A DNA stretch of 64,000 bases from Phyto melanocephala (lineage: Eukaryota; Arthropoda; Insecta; Diptera; Rhinophoridae), in NCBI GenBank assembly GCA_941918925.1, contig OW799236.1, positions 100,642,562 to 100,706,561 of the forward strand. The letters run 5' to 3'. Below are positions 1 to 13,000 of the stretch, piece by piece. The position numbers and the translations under genes were made by a program. The notes beneath the pieces were generated by a model. That model was not told where the DNA came from and made no database searches. It saw only the letters and a program-made list of their open reading frames with translations. Numbering within the stretch: position 1 is the stretch's first letter; every line of letters begins with the position of its first letter.

Positions 1-40
1 AGGTTTGCTTAGGGCCAGCAACACGGACCGGGTCAGCTAG
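1..40 (+). mobile_element. Helitron 3' terminus (element enters from left)
   Basis: The window opens with the tail of a Helitron. The end reads CCGGGTCAGCTAG followed by T, and the same GGGTCAGCTAG ends the Helitron at 21528. Helitrons end in CTRR, often after a hairpin, and insert between A and T. Only the last 40 bases are inside the window, so nothing can be said about its coding content. Confidence 0.6.
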
Positions 41-2589
41 TCTATTGTAAAGACATATCCCATTTTTAAGAGCCATTTTACATTCTCGTCCACATTGTAA
101 CCCTTAAGAGTTTATGATAATTAATGTAACTTCGATCCAGCATCTTACAATTTAAGAGTGATATAAACTTTTACTAAAATTGAAGGCATGTAAAGATTAC
201 ATAGGCCATCATGATTTCGAATGTGGAAAATTATTAACCCTTTAGAAAATTTAAATATAATCTTTGGGCATGGGCGTGGAAAAATCCTTTAGAAAGTCAA
301 ACTCTATGTGATGATGTGGATAAAATCAAATCTCTAGAGAACGAAGGAGGTTCTTAAATTGAGAAAACCCACTGTCAGCTTAGACTTTAGCTCGAATGGG
401 AATATGCTGTGTTTAGGCGTATAAATACTAACCTTCATCTTCATAAAACTTGTAAGGAGTTTAAAATGTATTTTATTTAAAATTTTGCATAAACCTTTTT
501 CTTAAAATATTTTTCAAACACACTATGTTTGTTTTAATAATATAAACCTAAGTCTCAAAGCTATGATGCCAAATATGCAATCCTTGGGATTCACTAGGAC
601 TTCGGACTTAAAAATCTCTATGAATACTTCTTATGAATTTCAAGCATATTAACAAAAATTATTTATTGCTAATATTAATGGTTATTTGTTTTGGTAGCGT
701 AGTGTTAATGTGATCTTATGTATGTGATGAATTTGGTTGACTGGTATGGTAGCGATTGCGAGTTTTAATAGTTCTAAACATCACTGTACTGACAAAGATA
801 TATGCGATCTTTTCTTGTATACATATTTTTTGTACGAATTTTTCTTGTGATTCCTTTAAAGCACTGCCTGTAATATTTAGCAGCATCAGCGTTAACAGCT
901 CTAGCAACAACAACGTCCACAACAATTTTAGCGATTTTAAAACAAAATGTATTTTAAAACAATTTGATTAGAAATTTAATGGCATGAAAATAATGTTTGT
1001 TCGTTTGTTTGTTGGTTTGCTCGCAAACGAAAATTATACAAAACAAATGTGTATGTTTGACTAATAAAAAACATGAATAAAATTTTAAACGTTTTTTTAA
1101 AACCAATTTTGGAAAATGGGAAAATTAATTTTATTTTTGAAGGTTTTCGTATTTTTGAATGTTTTTTTTATGTGAATTTCAGTTGGTTGATTAAAGCTTT
1201 AAATGAATTAAATATGAATTTGAAAAATAAATACAAGTTTTGTTGTATGAATTTTTTGGGTACTTGTAGTTGTGGGTTTTAAACTTTAAAACTTTTAAAT
1301 TGAAGAAAGAATTAGAGAGAATATAAGAAACTGAACAAAAAACATTAAAAGAAAACTTACAGTTATAACAATTTTACTCTTAGCACTTGTTTTAATAAGT
1401 TTTCGGCGTTGGTTGGTGTTAGTTTTGAGTTTGGTTTTAATAACAGTAGTTGTTGCAGTAGGAGCAATTGTTGTTGTAGTAGTTGTAGTAGTAGTGATGG
1501 TGGTTTGTATGTTTTTAGCATTTCCGTTATCCGGCTGTCAGTTTATATTTTAAACATTAATTTTTTAATTTTTTTTTGTTTGGTTTTAAATGTATTTATA
1601 TAACGAAAAGAGAATAAATATACACATACATATAGACGCAAAGATATAGGTGAAGGTTTATTGTTTTGTTAGTTGCAAAAGATGTTGTTATAGTAGTGGT
1701 TTGTAGGTTGGTTGGTTGGTTGGTAATAAAATTTCAATAGTTGTTGCAATAGTAGAGGTAGTAATAAAGTATTCATATATATTTGTTGTAGTTGGTAGTT
1801 GTTTTACAAACCGTCACACACAAAATTTATATAAACAATTGGATTTTATTACATTTTATTTTTGTTTTCATACAACCATTGTTTTGTGCATTTGTTGGTT
1901 TTGATTGTAATTCAGTTTGTTGTTTGGTTAGTTGTTGTTATTCATTTTTTTTTTAAGATTATTATGTAAAGGTGTTGTTTATTGGTTTTTATTTTTAGCA
2001 GTTTAGCGAAATTTTCATTTGGCAGTTTAATTATTTTCAGTTTTAATTTAGAATTCATTCAATTTTATTTGAGAATTTCAAGAAAAAGCATTAAAAGAAA
2101 TAGAAGAAAAATATAAGAAAAAAAATCAAATACCAGAATTAGAATTTTTTTATTAAAAATTAGATGAAATGGAATTGATATTTATTTTCTTTAAAAAATA
2201 TAAAAAAAAGAACAAAACATAACAAGTTTTTAAGGGTGTTCATAATCTGTTACATAGTTTTTGAAAAAATATAAAGAAATTTAGTATTTTACGATGTTTA
2301 AATGCTGATTGCTTAGATTTCTTTATATGTTTTTTAGATGTGAACACTTAAAGATTATTGTTTAATTCAAAACCCTTAACTATATTTTGTTTTGTCTATT
2401 AAAATACAGTTTTAATTTATTTACTTGATAGCGCAAGTTCTGTTATATTATTAAAACTGAAGCAACTACAAAAATAGGAAAACTGGGATAAGTTTTTAAA
2501 ATCTTACTTCTTTGCGGAAACAAAATAAATTTTTAAATTGTTGTATTAAATTAAGTTGAAGTTGGTAAGGGGACTATATTCGTTACTCT

Positions 2590-2818
2590 AGTTTAGGTCC
2601 CTGCTCATTACGGACACTATGGTAACAAACGGGCAGATGAACTAACCAGCAGAGGATCTGCTTTGTATATATCTATCAAAAGCAGGATCTCCGGACACTT
2701 TCTTCAGAAGGCCGAGAATAGGTGGCGTGAATTGGATACATGTAAGGGGGCACGGCTTACGTGAACCGCTTTTGATATCAGGCGTACATCGAGACTTACT
2801 AGTCGATGTCGGAGGGAC
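2590..2818 (+). pseudogene. Non-LTR retroelement fragment: RNase H end
   Basis: One frame reads as the end of a retroelement RNase H domain. It contains VPAHYGHYGNKRADELTSRG, corresponding to the usual 'HxGxxGNExAD' box with its catalytic aspartate, followed by a run similar to retroelement C-terminal sequence (RISGHFLQKAENRWRELD). It then meets a TGA. The same gene appears to continue at 3076 after the inserted small element. No reverse transcriptase domain is seen upstream, so the copy is 5'-truncated, as is usual for non-LTR elements. An R1/I/Jockey-type lineage is likely but not resolved. Confidence 0.7.
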
Positions 2819-3073
2819 ATATCGATGCCTTACTTCCTCAAACTCGTATCTTAAAAAATAATAATTTTCAGGGAGAGAAAAGAAAAGCGGTTCACATCTT
2901 TATACTTTTGTGTTTGGTTAAAAGTTTAAATGCAATTATTAAGGAATTGATTGTATTTATCTATATTAGTAGTAATAATATCCTAATCGTTTTTAGTTAA
3001 AAAACAAAACAATCGTTTGATATGAAAAAGTCAAAACCGTATTTTTTATGTTACGAGGTTGAGGAAGTAAGGC
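2819..3073. mobile_element. Small inverted-repeat element (MITE), copy 1
   Basis: This is a ~255 bp element with terminal inverted repeats of about 30 bases. The left starts GCCTTACTTCCTCAAACTCG and the right is its near-complement (GAGGTTGAGGAAGTAAGGC). It interrupts a retroelement coding region. A second copy in the opposite orientation lies at 28206-28466, and the interiors match when one is reverse-complemented. No coding capacity. The outer ATATCGAT is present on the left only; at the other copy it is on both sides, so the exact end is uncertain. Superfamily unknown. Confidence 0.75.
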
Positions 3074-3440
3074 CTTTATATAAAGGTTGCTGGTGGTATG
3101 GACGAGTCACTGGTGTTAGACAAAAATGACTTCCTACAAACAACAATTGTCGCAGTTGTCCGCACAGGGAGAAGGAGGAGTCGGTTTTCCACCTTCTTTG
3201 GGAATGTCCTGCCTAAGAGACACAGACTTCTAAGCAGACATGTACTGGATAGCCTCTCTGTAATATTTGAAGTTGGACTGAATGGTCTACTCAGATACCC
3301 CACGGCCATGGGTGGATCTAATACCCATACTCTTCTAATACCCTTACTATTCTGCGATACATTGAAACTGACGAGTGATGTGTTCTTTTTTAAACAGTGT
3401 TATACAGACTCCATTTGGCTGTTTGCCTGAAGTGAACTAC
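3074..3440 (+). pseudogene. Non-LTR retroelement fragment, 3' continuation
   Basis: One frame contains NCRSCPHREKEESVFHLLWE followed by CPA, the cysteine/histidine 'CxxC...HLLxxCPxL' signature found after RNase H in many insect non-LTR elements. It sits just past the small element at 2819-3073 and continues the same strand, so the two fragments are best read as one gene split by an insertion. Frameshifts and stops follow. The longer open frame on the plus strand here (3098-3430) is a different frame and is not the protein. Confidence 0.65.
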
Positions 3441-3849
3441 CACGTTTATCAATCAACCATCAGTCCATTTATATGTTTAGCTTTTGTTACAGCTTTAGCT
3501 AAATTGACTTTTCATACAAAAGGACTCAGAATATAAGTACTTTATGGGGTATCAAATAAATAATGTTGAAATACTTATATCTCAGTGACTTATAAGGAAA
3601 TTTGGTTACTTATCACCTCTAACAGTTTCAAAACCACAACAAACAATGTGTGGTGCAACTGTTACCAAATCTTTTTTAGGAAATTGATAATTGGAATTTT
3701 TAATCGATATTTTTATTTAAAAATTATTTTGCCAATTTGTTTGACGGTTTGCGGTCTATTTAAACAAGATTTTCTGTAAATGTTGCAAAGGCAAAGGCTA
3801 TGTATATACACATACTTAAAAAACATTTTAAGAAGTTCGATAGAAGCTA

Positions 3850-4205
3850 CACAATCTTACTTTGATTGGGTAAAAAACGGAGTCAATCATGCCCGTTTGC
3901 TCATATCTCAGCTGGTAAAATGCCCACATAACTGATATTCTATAGCTAAAGTCTAGAAAATATATCTGATGACCTAATATTATATACGTGGCTGAAGTAA
4001 GCGTAGAGGCCTAAAAAGTCGATTTTTGCATATAAATGAAAAGACGAAAAGACGGACAGATTGAGTAAATCAATTCCCCTGTCTAGAGCATTCAGGATAT
4101 ATATATATTTTATAGGGTCACAAATAAATATTGTAGAAATAACAAACGGAGTGACAAATTTATATATAGAGCCTTAAACACTCTCGGGTGAAAGGCATAC
4201 AAAAT
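3850..4205. repeat. Degenerate copy of interspersed 'pyrimidine-tail' repeat
   Basis: This stretch shares word order with the repeat at 59.73-60.45 kb: 'GCTCATATCTCAG', then GAAAAGACGGACAGA, then a TATAGGGTCACAAATAAATA block, then ATTGTAGAAATAACAAACGG and a 'GGTGAAAGGCATAC' end. It is a heavily diverged family member with no coding capacity. Confidence 0.55.
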
Positions 4206-4642
4206 TAATATATATTTTTTATTTTGAGAGAAAAAAAAACATTTTTAAATATATTCTTTTTTTTTGATTCCGAAAAAAAAAAATTATTTTTCATGTCAAT
4301 GTTAATCCTATACAATACTATAAAGTCTCCAAATAAAATTTTAATGTTTTATAAAACTTATTTAGAATTTTTTTCGCGGCTTTTTAACAAAATAATTTTT
4401 CAATTTGTATTATCTTGAATTTGTTTTTTGTTTATCCTGAAAAAGCTACCTTCTGTAAGGTAGTCAAATGTTGGTTTTTAATACATTTTTTTATAAAAAA
4501 CAAAGGCGATGTCAAGTTTAACGAGAAGAAGAAATTATTAGTTTTGTAAAATCTTTTAAAGAAAATTATTTAGAATAGATAAACAGTACTGTAAACTAAT
4601 AGTACGTTGCAAGAGTAGTGAAAATAAATATAGAAAGCATAT

Positions 4643-5513
4643 GGGCATTTCCATGAATATGTCAACCACGACTGTAAAAATAAAAACTCTTGAAAGTTTT
4701 GCAATATAAGTTTATTGATAAAAAAAAAACACTCAAATTTAAATATGCGCAGGTATTAAGAGCTTATTAAATTATCCTAAGAGCAATAATAAGAGTGTAA
4801 TTTGATTATCTCTTTGACTTATTTTAAAGAATTGCAAAGCACTATTTTTAAGCGACTAAATTGTAAAATAAAATAAAAATAAATAAATAAATATTCCTTA
4901 AAAAATGAGTTACAACAAATATTAACAAGATCCATAAGAAAAAATAATATATAGAGTCCAATTAGCAGTATGATTTTTGATTTCCCATGCATTTTATTTG
5001 AATGTCACGTACGTAATGCAAAAACATTATTTGTCTCTATCATTCGTATTTGGACAGTCGCAAGAGCACCTAATTAAGAAATTAACTTTTTTTCTTAACA
5101 TAATATAAGTTTTATTACCTAAGAATACTATTAGAGAAAAATCTGTCACGTACGATATGTCACGAATGATATTTAATTGAATTTATTATAAAATCATTTA
5201 AAGATTGTTTTCAATTAAGTATGATGGAATTTAAATGAAAAATATTTGGTTTAGTGTAAGAAATTAAAAAAAAAAAAATATCTCCCAAGATTCGCTGATT
5301 TTTCCAGATTTCCATATATACCACAAGATCACTTCTGTCTTATGTTTCTTGATAGTTTAGACAACAGTGATTCGAATATGTATATTTTTTTTAATAAAGT
5401 ACCCTTTGAATGGAACATAACGATCTAATTTTTTTTCAGTTACTCCTACTCTTGCAAAAATTACTCCACTTTATAGGAGTACAAATGTCACGTACGATGA
5501 CATGAAAATGCTC
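4643..5513. mobile_element. Putative nonautonomous DNA element with TGTCACGTACG repeats
   Basis: The ends are imperfect inverted repeats: GGGCATTTCCATG on the left, and CATGAAAATGCTC on the right, whose complement is GAGCATTTTCATG. The motif TGTCACGTACG occurs at 5003, 5144 and 5486, with a related TGTCACGAATG at 5157. CACGTACGTG-type words are palindromic, so these could be protein-binding subterminal repeats. The interior is AT-rich with no ORF. The target duplication is unclear (CATAT on the left, GTATAT on the right). Confidence 0.4.
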
Positions 5514-7185
5514 GTATATGGTTTTATTTTTTTTTTTCTAAAAAAAGTTTTATCAATTTAATCTTTATGCAAAATTTTGACTGTATTATTAAAAACTAAA
5601 AATATTGAACTTATTTTTTACCAAAAATATGTTAGTTGCCAGTTTATAGTTTGTCAAATAATATTAAGTCATTACATTGTCTTAATTATTTTTCGTTAAA
5701 GATAAAAAAAACTTAAATATTTATTTGTTATTTTATAATTAATAAATATGTTTGCTGCAATTTTTTATCAAAGTACCTTAATTTTTTTAAACGACATTTT
5801 TTATTTGCTGAACTTTTTTGGTTTTAAGTCAATATCTTAAAAATAATTATTTAGTTTTTTCACATTTAATTTATTTTTATATAAACAAAATTTATTTCAG
5901 CTCAAGGTCTTTTAATAGAAAGAATATTGTTTTTAAATTTTTATTGATTATCTCGGTATTTCGCGACTCCGTTGTGTAGCAACAGCAGGAAATTAATTTC
6001 CAGTAAATAAATTGAGCTAAAATAAGTTTCGTTTATATTAAAATAAATAATTTTAAATTTTATTTTGACTTTAGTTCATATACTTATATCTTTTTTAAGG
6101 AAATTAAATTATTGTTGTATTTTTTTTTTATTTTTAAATCAACAAAGTAGAAACTACTCAAAATTTTTCTTTTTAAAATGGTCTAATAAATAAAAAAACT
6201 AATTTTAAAGTAAGCAAAATCCATTAACTTTTATTGTGGTAGAGAAAAACACGTTTTGAGGTAACTTTTAAAAATCGTTAAAAATATTCATTTCTCTTTC
6301 ATGGACTTAAGAGAAAAACAAAACTTTAATTAAGTTATGTATTTAATTTTTGAAGAGTTTACTTGAAAGTATACTTTTATATCGTTCAAAGGCAAATGCT
6401 CACCTTCATCCTGTACAAGATATAAAGTTGACAAAAATTCCTCAGTACTTAGCATTCCATTTCTTCTTGAAATAAATTTTCCCTTAAGTGCTAATGTTGG
6501 TGTTTTTCTTAATCTCGATTATTTGCCATGAAATTAAATTAATCAACGAATTTTTTATAAAAAAAAAAATTGCTCACAATACCACATCCCTTACTACATA
6601 TACAGAAGTATTTAAAAGCTGTTGTTTCAATTTAATAACGCAATAAATTTAATTGTAATAGTAATTCTCATGTTGCTTGTTTTTTCTACGAAATTTTTGG
6701 TTTAACTTTAAAGCTAATGCTGCCATGTTTAATTCTATTAAATCCTTAAATAATTCAGTCTCTTTGTACAATAAGTTTTGTATTTTCTTTCAAACAACAA
6801 TGTAGCAGTGCTATGTGTTTTGTGCGTATAAAAAAAAAATTTGTTTAAAACAAAAGCTCACATACACATAGTTGTATACTCGTACTACCATGTCATAAAC
6901 ATAAATAGAATAATGTGTACAATTTTACAACTCCTACATATGTCACCTTCTCAAACTGTTTTTTCTTTTTTTGGATAGAAAACCTATAAAAGCAGGACCA
7001 TCTTACTGTACATACTTGTTTGTGTGAGTGTGAAATTTTGTACTCTGTTTAACAGTATACTTAAGACAGCAAGTTTTTCTTTTGTTTTAAGTTTTAAGTT
7101 CTTTTTTTTTAATTTTATGAATTTAAAGCTAAAAGTATAAAAAAAAAACAAAAATAACATTTACTAAAAATAAGATAAAAAAGAA

Positions 7186-7188
<3 letters not shown>

Positions 7189-7219
<31 letters not shown>
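7189..7219. repeat. (CA)n microsatellite
   Basis: A run of about fifteen CA dinucleotides, ending in CCCCACATACAT. Likely polymorphic in length. Confidence 0.9.
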
Positions 7220-7221
<2 letters not shown>

Positions 7222-8829
7222 CACATACATAGAGACGACAAGAGCAAAAAAAAAATGGATAAACTTTTATAATGACAACAATGTTTAGTTGAGTATAACA
7301 AGTAAAGTCTTTGTTGTTGTCCTATTGTATTTGCAGTTGTTGCCATAAATTGTTGAGCCATTATGCATCATTTTAGTGTCTTTTGTGCGACTGCTGTGTG
7401 TCTGCTTAAGTATGTGCGTATCTAAGTGTTTTCCGTTGCTGTTAATCCTACACTCAAGTAAAAATTGAGAAGACATGTGCTGCACAACTAATTTATAATA
7501 AAGAACTACAACGACAACAGCAACAATGACAAAGATGACAACAGGAAATGTTTACGTTTTTGTCAAAACTCTTAATTTATATAAATTGATAAAAAAAATT
7601 TTACTTTGATAGATAAAGAATTTTAAGAAAAACTGACAACAAAAATTGTTTCTCGTTTCTTGTTGCAGTTAAAACAAAATTGTTTGAAAAAGTATTTGTT
7701 CCATTATTTTTATTATTCTTTTGCTTAAAACTTTAATGTTAAAAGAAAACTTTTTAAAACTTTTGTTTATTAAATAAAACAAATGTGTTGAGCGGAGAAA
7801 AAACTTTGCATGATATTACGAAAATTTCAAGCTAAGACAGATGTTAATTAGTTTTATTTTTCCTTTTAGAAATATTTCAGCAAGATTTTTTATTTTCTTA
7901 ATTTGTTGATTTGTATTAAGAGAGGTGTCACTTAGGTGTTGCCTACTTTACCTTTCTAAAACAAGAGTAAAGAAAAAATTTATATTATATTTGTTAAGGC
8001 GCAGTATTTTGTAGTCGTACAACTTATTTTTAAGTACCGTTCATATCTGTTAAACTTTTGTTTGAATAGGCATAATCACTACTTCTGGTAAATATTTGTT
8101 CAATGTAAAATGATGTATTTTATATTAAAAAATTTAAAAATTTGTTAAAGTTTTTAATTAAATAACTACTAAATTAACTCAGTTGAATAGAATCTCTCAT
8201 TTGAGTACCCTGTATTAAGCCAAAATGCTTGAATTGTTACCACTGGCGTGCAAAAACTCTTCCCTGTGTTGTTTTCGACCCCGCTTAGATTAAAAAAAAA
8301 CTATTGTACATATAAGATTAACTCAGTTTAAAATTTTAAACAAAAATATAGAAAATTACCATTTTACCTGATAACAATGAGATTGATGCTTTAATGCTTT
8401 TTTACGCACAACATGAATGCCTCTGGAAAAGATGAGGCCCCAGACGAACTTGCGGAAAAGAGATTTTTTTGTGTCATTTCTATGAACTAGAACCCTAAGG
8501 TTTTTATGTAGAAAGATTTTTGAGGACAAAAGTATTTAAATAAGTAGAATTTATGAACCTAAAAAGGTGGATGGAGACATCCACATGTAGCGAAGATCAT
8601 GTAGTACTCAAAGAGCTTCTTGGCTTGAGTACAGTTAAAGTATACGGATATAATAAGAATGACCCAGAGCTGAATAGCTGAGGCATGGCAATTGTAAATA
8701 TTATTGTGGATACGATAAAGTTTGAAGTATGCCAAGACAGCAGATCATGTGGTATGTAGATTCCCAGCACTTGCTGGCAATAGGCTTGTTCCATAGGCAA
8801 ATGTACACTAAGTGCTTTAAAAGAACATT

Positions 8830-9105
8830 ACTCTAGATGTCAGCAATAACGAAATAATCTTTAATAACGATTGTAAAAAAAAAATGCTTGAAACTAGAGC
8901 AAACACTTCTAAAGGCACTGGACTCAGTAAGTTCGATCATTTCTTTCGGATGGCCTTTAAATTACTGGCCAACGAAAGAAGTCGAAAAGTCCTTTATAAA
9001 AATGATCTGGTTTTTCATTTACGGTATCACAACGGGACCCTCGAAGGACCCAAGTGAGCTATGCCTTCGGGAGGCTGCCGGCTCTAACCTGACCTAACCT
9101 AATGG
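8830..9105 (+). mobile_element. Probable non-LTR retroelement 3' tail
   Basis: This stretch is much less AT-rich than its surroundings and ends in a GGGAGGCTGCCGGCTCTAAC block followed by CTGACCTAACCTAA. That style of ending is typical of insect non-LTR 3' untranslated regions. It has no recognisable protein motif, and the 69-codon open frame here (8888-9097) is not one I recognise. Class is inferred. Confidence 0.4.
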
Positions 9106-9180
9106 TTTTTCATGAATAATTTGTGGATTTTATTCGCACCAAAATCAACAGTTTAGTTTTCTTACTGCACCACTTAGATG

Positions 9181-9395
9181 AAAGTGAGCCTTGATTTAGT
9201 GGAAAAAGTGCTCGAAAATTGGGTTCATCTAATTCGTTCCTACAGAAAATTTCGTGGCGGCCATTTCAATGATGTTTTATTTATAACTTAATTGTATCGA
9301 TTGTACTTCGCATTAAATAAAAAACGTGTGAGTTTCCTTAACAAAAAGTGTGCTTATTTTTTAAAGAAATCATATCACTTTTATTGGAAAACTTT
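9181..9395 (+). mobile_element. Truncated mariner, transposase C-terminus and right end
   Basis: The plus strand encodes the last 36 residues of a mariner-type transposase, including LVEKVLENWVHLIR and GGHFNDVLFIT then a stop at 9291. This is the usual C-terminal pattern of the family. About 100 bp later comes an end reading AAATCATATCACTTTTATTG, then GAAAACTTTA. It is the same family as the element at 13001-14126, whose inverted repeat begins TTTTCCAATAAGAGTGATAT. The left part of this copy is missing. Confidence 0.75.
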
Positions 9396-9962
9396 ATATA
9401 GGTCCATCAGTCCATCTGTCTGTTAAAGTATCGAAATTAAAATTTTTAAGTCTTCAGGTATGCATCAGACTCTTATTGGGTATTTATTCCTTAGATATTC
9501 TTTTGAGAATTTTACGGTTGAAAATCTGTTATGAGGGTACATTACACGTTGAGATATAAGCGAAAAAACACGATTGCCTCTGTTTTTTACTCAAGCAAAA
9601 TCAGATTTTACAGCTCTCATAGAACTTTTTGAAAATTTTTTTTAATAAAATAGCAATCGAATATTCAGATTATTGGCTTATGTTAAAGTTATGAGTATTT
9701 TTTTCCCTTTTTTTATTCAAATTCAATCATATTTAATTATAGCGATTCTTTTCTTAACTATTTGCTGAATAATAAAAACGTTTATTGTGATCAATTCAGT
9801 GGTTTATTAATATTCTTAGCAATTTAATAAAATTTATTTTAGTTAAGGATTAATACAAGAAAAGAGAAACGTGTCTGCTAACCGAGAGTTAAACGAGAAT
9901 TTTCGTCGTGCCGACGGTGCTATTTCTGTTTTTTACATGGCTGTGTCGTGTTGCCGCATATA

Positions 9963-10792
9963 TCGGGTATCCCAACTAAAACGCCATTTTTAGATTTTAA
10001 ATAAAACATAGATATTTAAAAAAAAAATCGTGAAACTTTATTATATCGTAAAGTAGACGGAATGAGGTTATGTATGGAACAATATATCGTGGCACACACG
10101 CGATCTTTTAATGAAATTTTCAATGAACTTTTTGCATAAATGCTGCGGTATTTCATAAATGCAGCGTCCAATTTCCTCTTTTAAGGCTTGAGTCGTCGTC
10201 GGCTTATTCGCGTAAACCATAGACTTCAAAAAACCCCAAAGAAAAAAATCCAAAGGTGTTAAATCACACGATCTAGGCGGCCGGGAAATGACTGATGCAG
10301 CAATTGAATCTGTTGAAACCACATGCCCTCCACATTCATTCCTTCAATTCTAGGCAAGAAAAAACTGGTTATCATTTCACGATACCGAACACCATTGACT
10401 GTTTGCGCTTGACCTGCCTTATTTTCATAAAAAAAAGGTCCAATGATTCCTCCTGCCCAAAAACTACACCACGCAGTGACACGCTGAGGATGCATTTGCT
10501 TCTCGTGAATCACTCGAGGATTTTCCTCACCCCAAATGCGACAATTCTGCCTATTGACGAAGCCATCAAGATGGAAATGGGCGTCGTCACTGAAGATGAT
10601 TCTATCGGCAAAATTAGCATTTTCATTGGTAAAACAATTTCGCAATGAGAATGCGTTGTTCATTCGTGTAGCGCTCCATTTTTACTAACCTCGTACCTTC
10701 TACTAGAAAACAATAACAATTGTTCAAATGTCAAACAATTACACTTCGAATGGCGCCAAATTTAAAAATTGCGTCCTAGTTGGGACACCCGG
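9963..10792 (-). mobile_element. Tc1/mariner deletion derivative with both ends and TA duplication
   Basis: Both ends are present. The left reads TCGGGTATCCCAACTAAAAC and the complement of the right reads CCGGGTGTCCCAACTAGGAC, continuing as inverted repeats for about 28 bp. Each is flanked by TA, the target duplication of the Tc1/mariner superfamily (9961-9962 and 10793-10794). At 830 bp it is shorter than the ~1.2-1.3 kb usual for autonomous copies. The minus strand carries the transposase remnant described separately. A central N-terminal deletion explains the short length. Confidence 0.9.
10068..10679 (-). pseudogene. Tc1/mariner transposase pseudogene
   Basis: The start codon is at 10679 (MERYTNEQRILIAKLFYQ), typical for the family's helix-turn-helix N-terminus. 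The frame then jumps directly into the catalytic domain, so most of the DNA-binding region is deleted. The first catalytic aspartate lies in IIFSDDAHFHLDGF. NCRIWGEENPRVIHEKQMHP and VTAWCSFWAGGIIGPFF follow. The sequence breaks by frameshift after MWFQQ, where the second aspartate should stand, and the end survives in another frame as PPRSCDLTPLDFFLWGFLKS with the third acidic residue. It cannot make active enzyme. Confidence 0.88.
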
Positions 10793-13000
10793 TACATAGA
10801 TTCAGTATAATGCTTTTATTTGTTTATTCTCTTGTTAATTATTAAACTGTTTGCGTTTTCGCATATATCTGTTCGTATGAATGTTTGTTTATTTCTTTGT
10901 ATATTTTAATCATAAATTAATATTTATTTGAACTCTTTATTCTCAAACTTATTTTAAATCATTGTTATTCTGGCTTAAGTTAATTTTTCTATTATTAAAC
11001 ATCCAAAATAAAAATGATTTATAATCAATTTAATTTGTATATCTTTTATTGATATGGTGAAACTTAAAATAAACCCCTCTTTGTTTTGTTGTTGTAGTCC
11101 TAATAAAATTTTGTTGTAGCAATTTTAATAAAAAGTTGATATTTTTTCTACATATTTCTCGGTAATGCACGGCTGTAACAAATATTTTCCTTTATGAGTA
11201 TTTATCTTTTAGTGAGATTTAACAAGTTTTTCGAGCAGTTATTTGAAAGCTGCAAAAAAAATATTTGATTAGTAAAATAAAGACAAACGTTGCTGATAAT
11301 ATCTCAGCCGATAAAAGGTTGAAATTACTGATTTTCAAAAGCAACAATTTCAAAAGCATTTTTGATAAATAAATATTACATACGAGTGCATGGAGTTTGG
11401 GGATGCTACAAAAAGTTGATTTCAACGCTCTTATGGACGGACGGGTGGACATAGTTAAAACGAATTGAAAAAATTTTTTTTTTTAATTTTTTTTATAAAA
11501 TCACACTTTCCTTCTTAGAAGCATACAAGAATACTAAATCGACTAATTCAATTAAAGAAACGAATATATTTCTGGAAACGAATGGCTTCAATATTTTTTT
11601 TTAATTCAAAAGTTCATTATCGTTATTTTTAATTTTACAGCTTTATAGTACATCATGTAGATTACATAGAAACTATTTACAACTAAATTTTTAATTAGAA
11701 ACACAGATGAATTAAAGGCACGCCAAACACATATTATGTAAATTACATAAGTATGTGTTCTGTAAACATTAATTTGTAATCAACATTAAACTACGTAGAT
11801 GACTTTAAACTGCTCTTTATAATCATCTACAAATTTCAAATCTACATATATAGATATACTTTTGTACACATTGCTGCTATAAGGACAGTACAAAAATACA
11901 ATTTTAATTTTGTATACATACACCTACACATGCTAAGCATGGTTATGTGCGCATTTCCTGTAAAATGCGTTAAAGGTGATCTTATGTTAATGGCTACGTA
12001 TATGTTATGTTTACAAGGTGAGTGTAGAGAAGGTCTTTAAATGAAATCATAAAGTAGATAATTTTGAAATATTGTAATACAAAGTAGTAGTTGTAGTTAG
12101 CTGAAGACATATTTTCTGTGTATAAAGGTTTTCTGGTTGGTTTGTATGTAGAGTTGATGTGGTACAATTTATAAAGCAATTTAAGTTAATTGCTAAGTAA
12201 CTCATTTAAATATGTGTATATTAATAATCTGGCTACCATATACTTCTATATATGCAAATGCATTTGTTAAGTTGAAGGCAAGTTCTTGTGCAGGGTTCGT
12301 CTGTTTATGCATTTAATCTAATTTTTAATGTATATATATGTTTTTATACCCTGTTAACAATGAGGAATTTAATTACGGGTACTAGTAGCTAAAGTATGAC
12401 TACTTAGCTGCTGCATATATCTTTTAACTCAAAGATAGTTTTTATGCAAGTGTTTATATTTTAAACTAACCAAGATCTTAAAAAAATCAATATTAACTTT
12501 ATAGAGAACTTTGGTACTTTGTTCAATACAAATTGAGCATTTATATAGATCTTTGATTTAAATTTTATTAAAAAAAATGAAAGTTAAAGGCATATGGTGA
12601 GCAAAAATATTTCCCAATAGAAAATAGTGGTTTGGACAAAGTTTGTTTGTAAGGAAGAAATGTAAAATTTTGATTTACGTACTAGCTCACGGAAGGCATG
12701 AAATCTGTATGGCAAGTTTCTTCATTTCCACATTTGCGTTTTTCAAAGCCTATTACAGTATTATAATAACAGGCTAACGTATGAAGTGTTAATACTTTTT
12801 ATAACTTTTTCTCCTACAAGCCTGCTTCGTAATAAGTGAAGATTGGATCAACTTGTATTTGTATAAATTGTACATTTTTTTCGATACACATATAAATGTG
12901 TCTTCGTTTAAAAATGTGATATTAGTACTTTGAAAAATCGCTTTTGTATTGGGTTATATTTTTCAAAAATAATTGCTTTGCATTATGAAGGAAAGTTATA

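Noticed and set aside
716..925. Minus-strand frame starting with a hydrophobic leucine-rich stretch like a signal peptide
   Set aside because: The leucines come from a CAG/CAA-rich trinucleotide patch on the other strand; no splice context or homology supports a gene.
3098..3430. 110-codon plus-strand open frame
   Set aside because: It overlaps the retroelement cysteine/histidine region in a different frame; the recognised motif is in another frame.
10295..10648. 117-codon plus-strand open frame
   Set aside because: It is the antisense shadow of the mariner transposase remnant on the minus strand.
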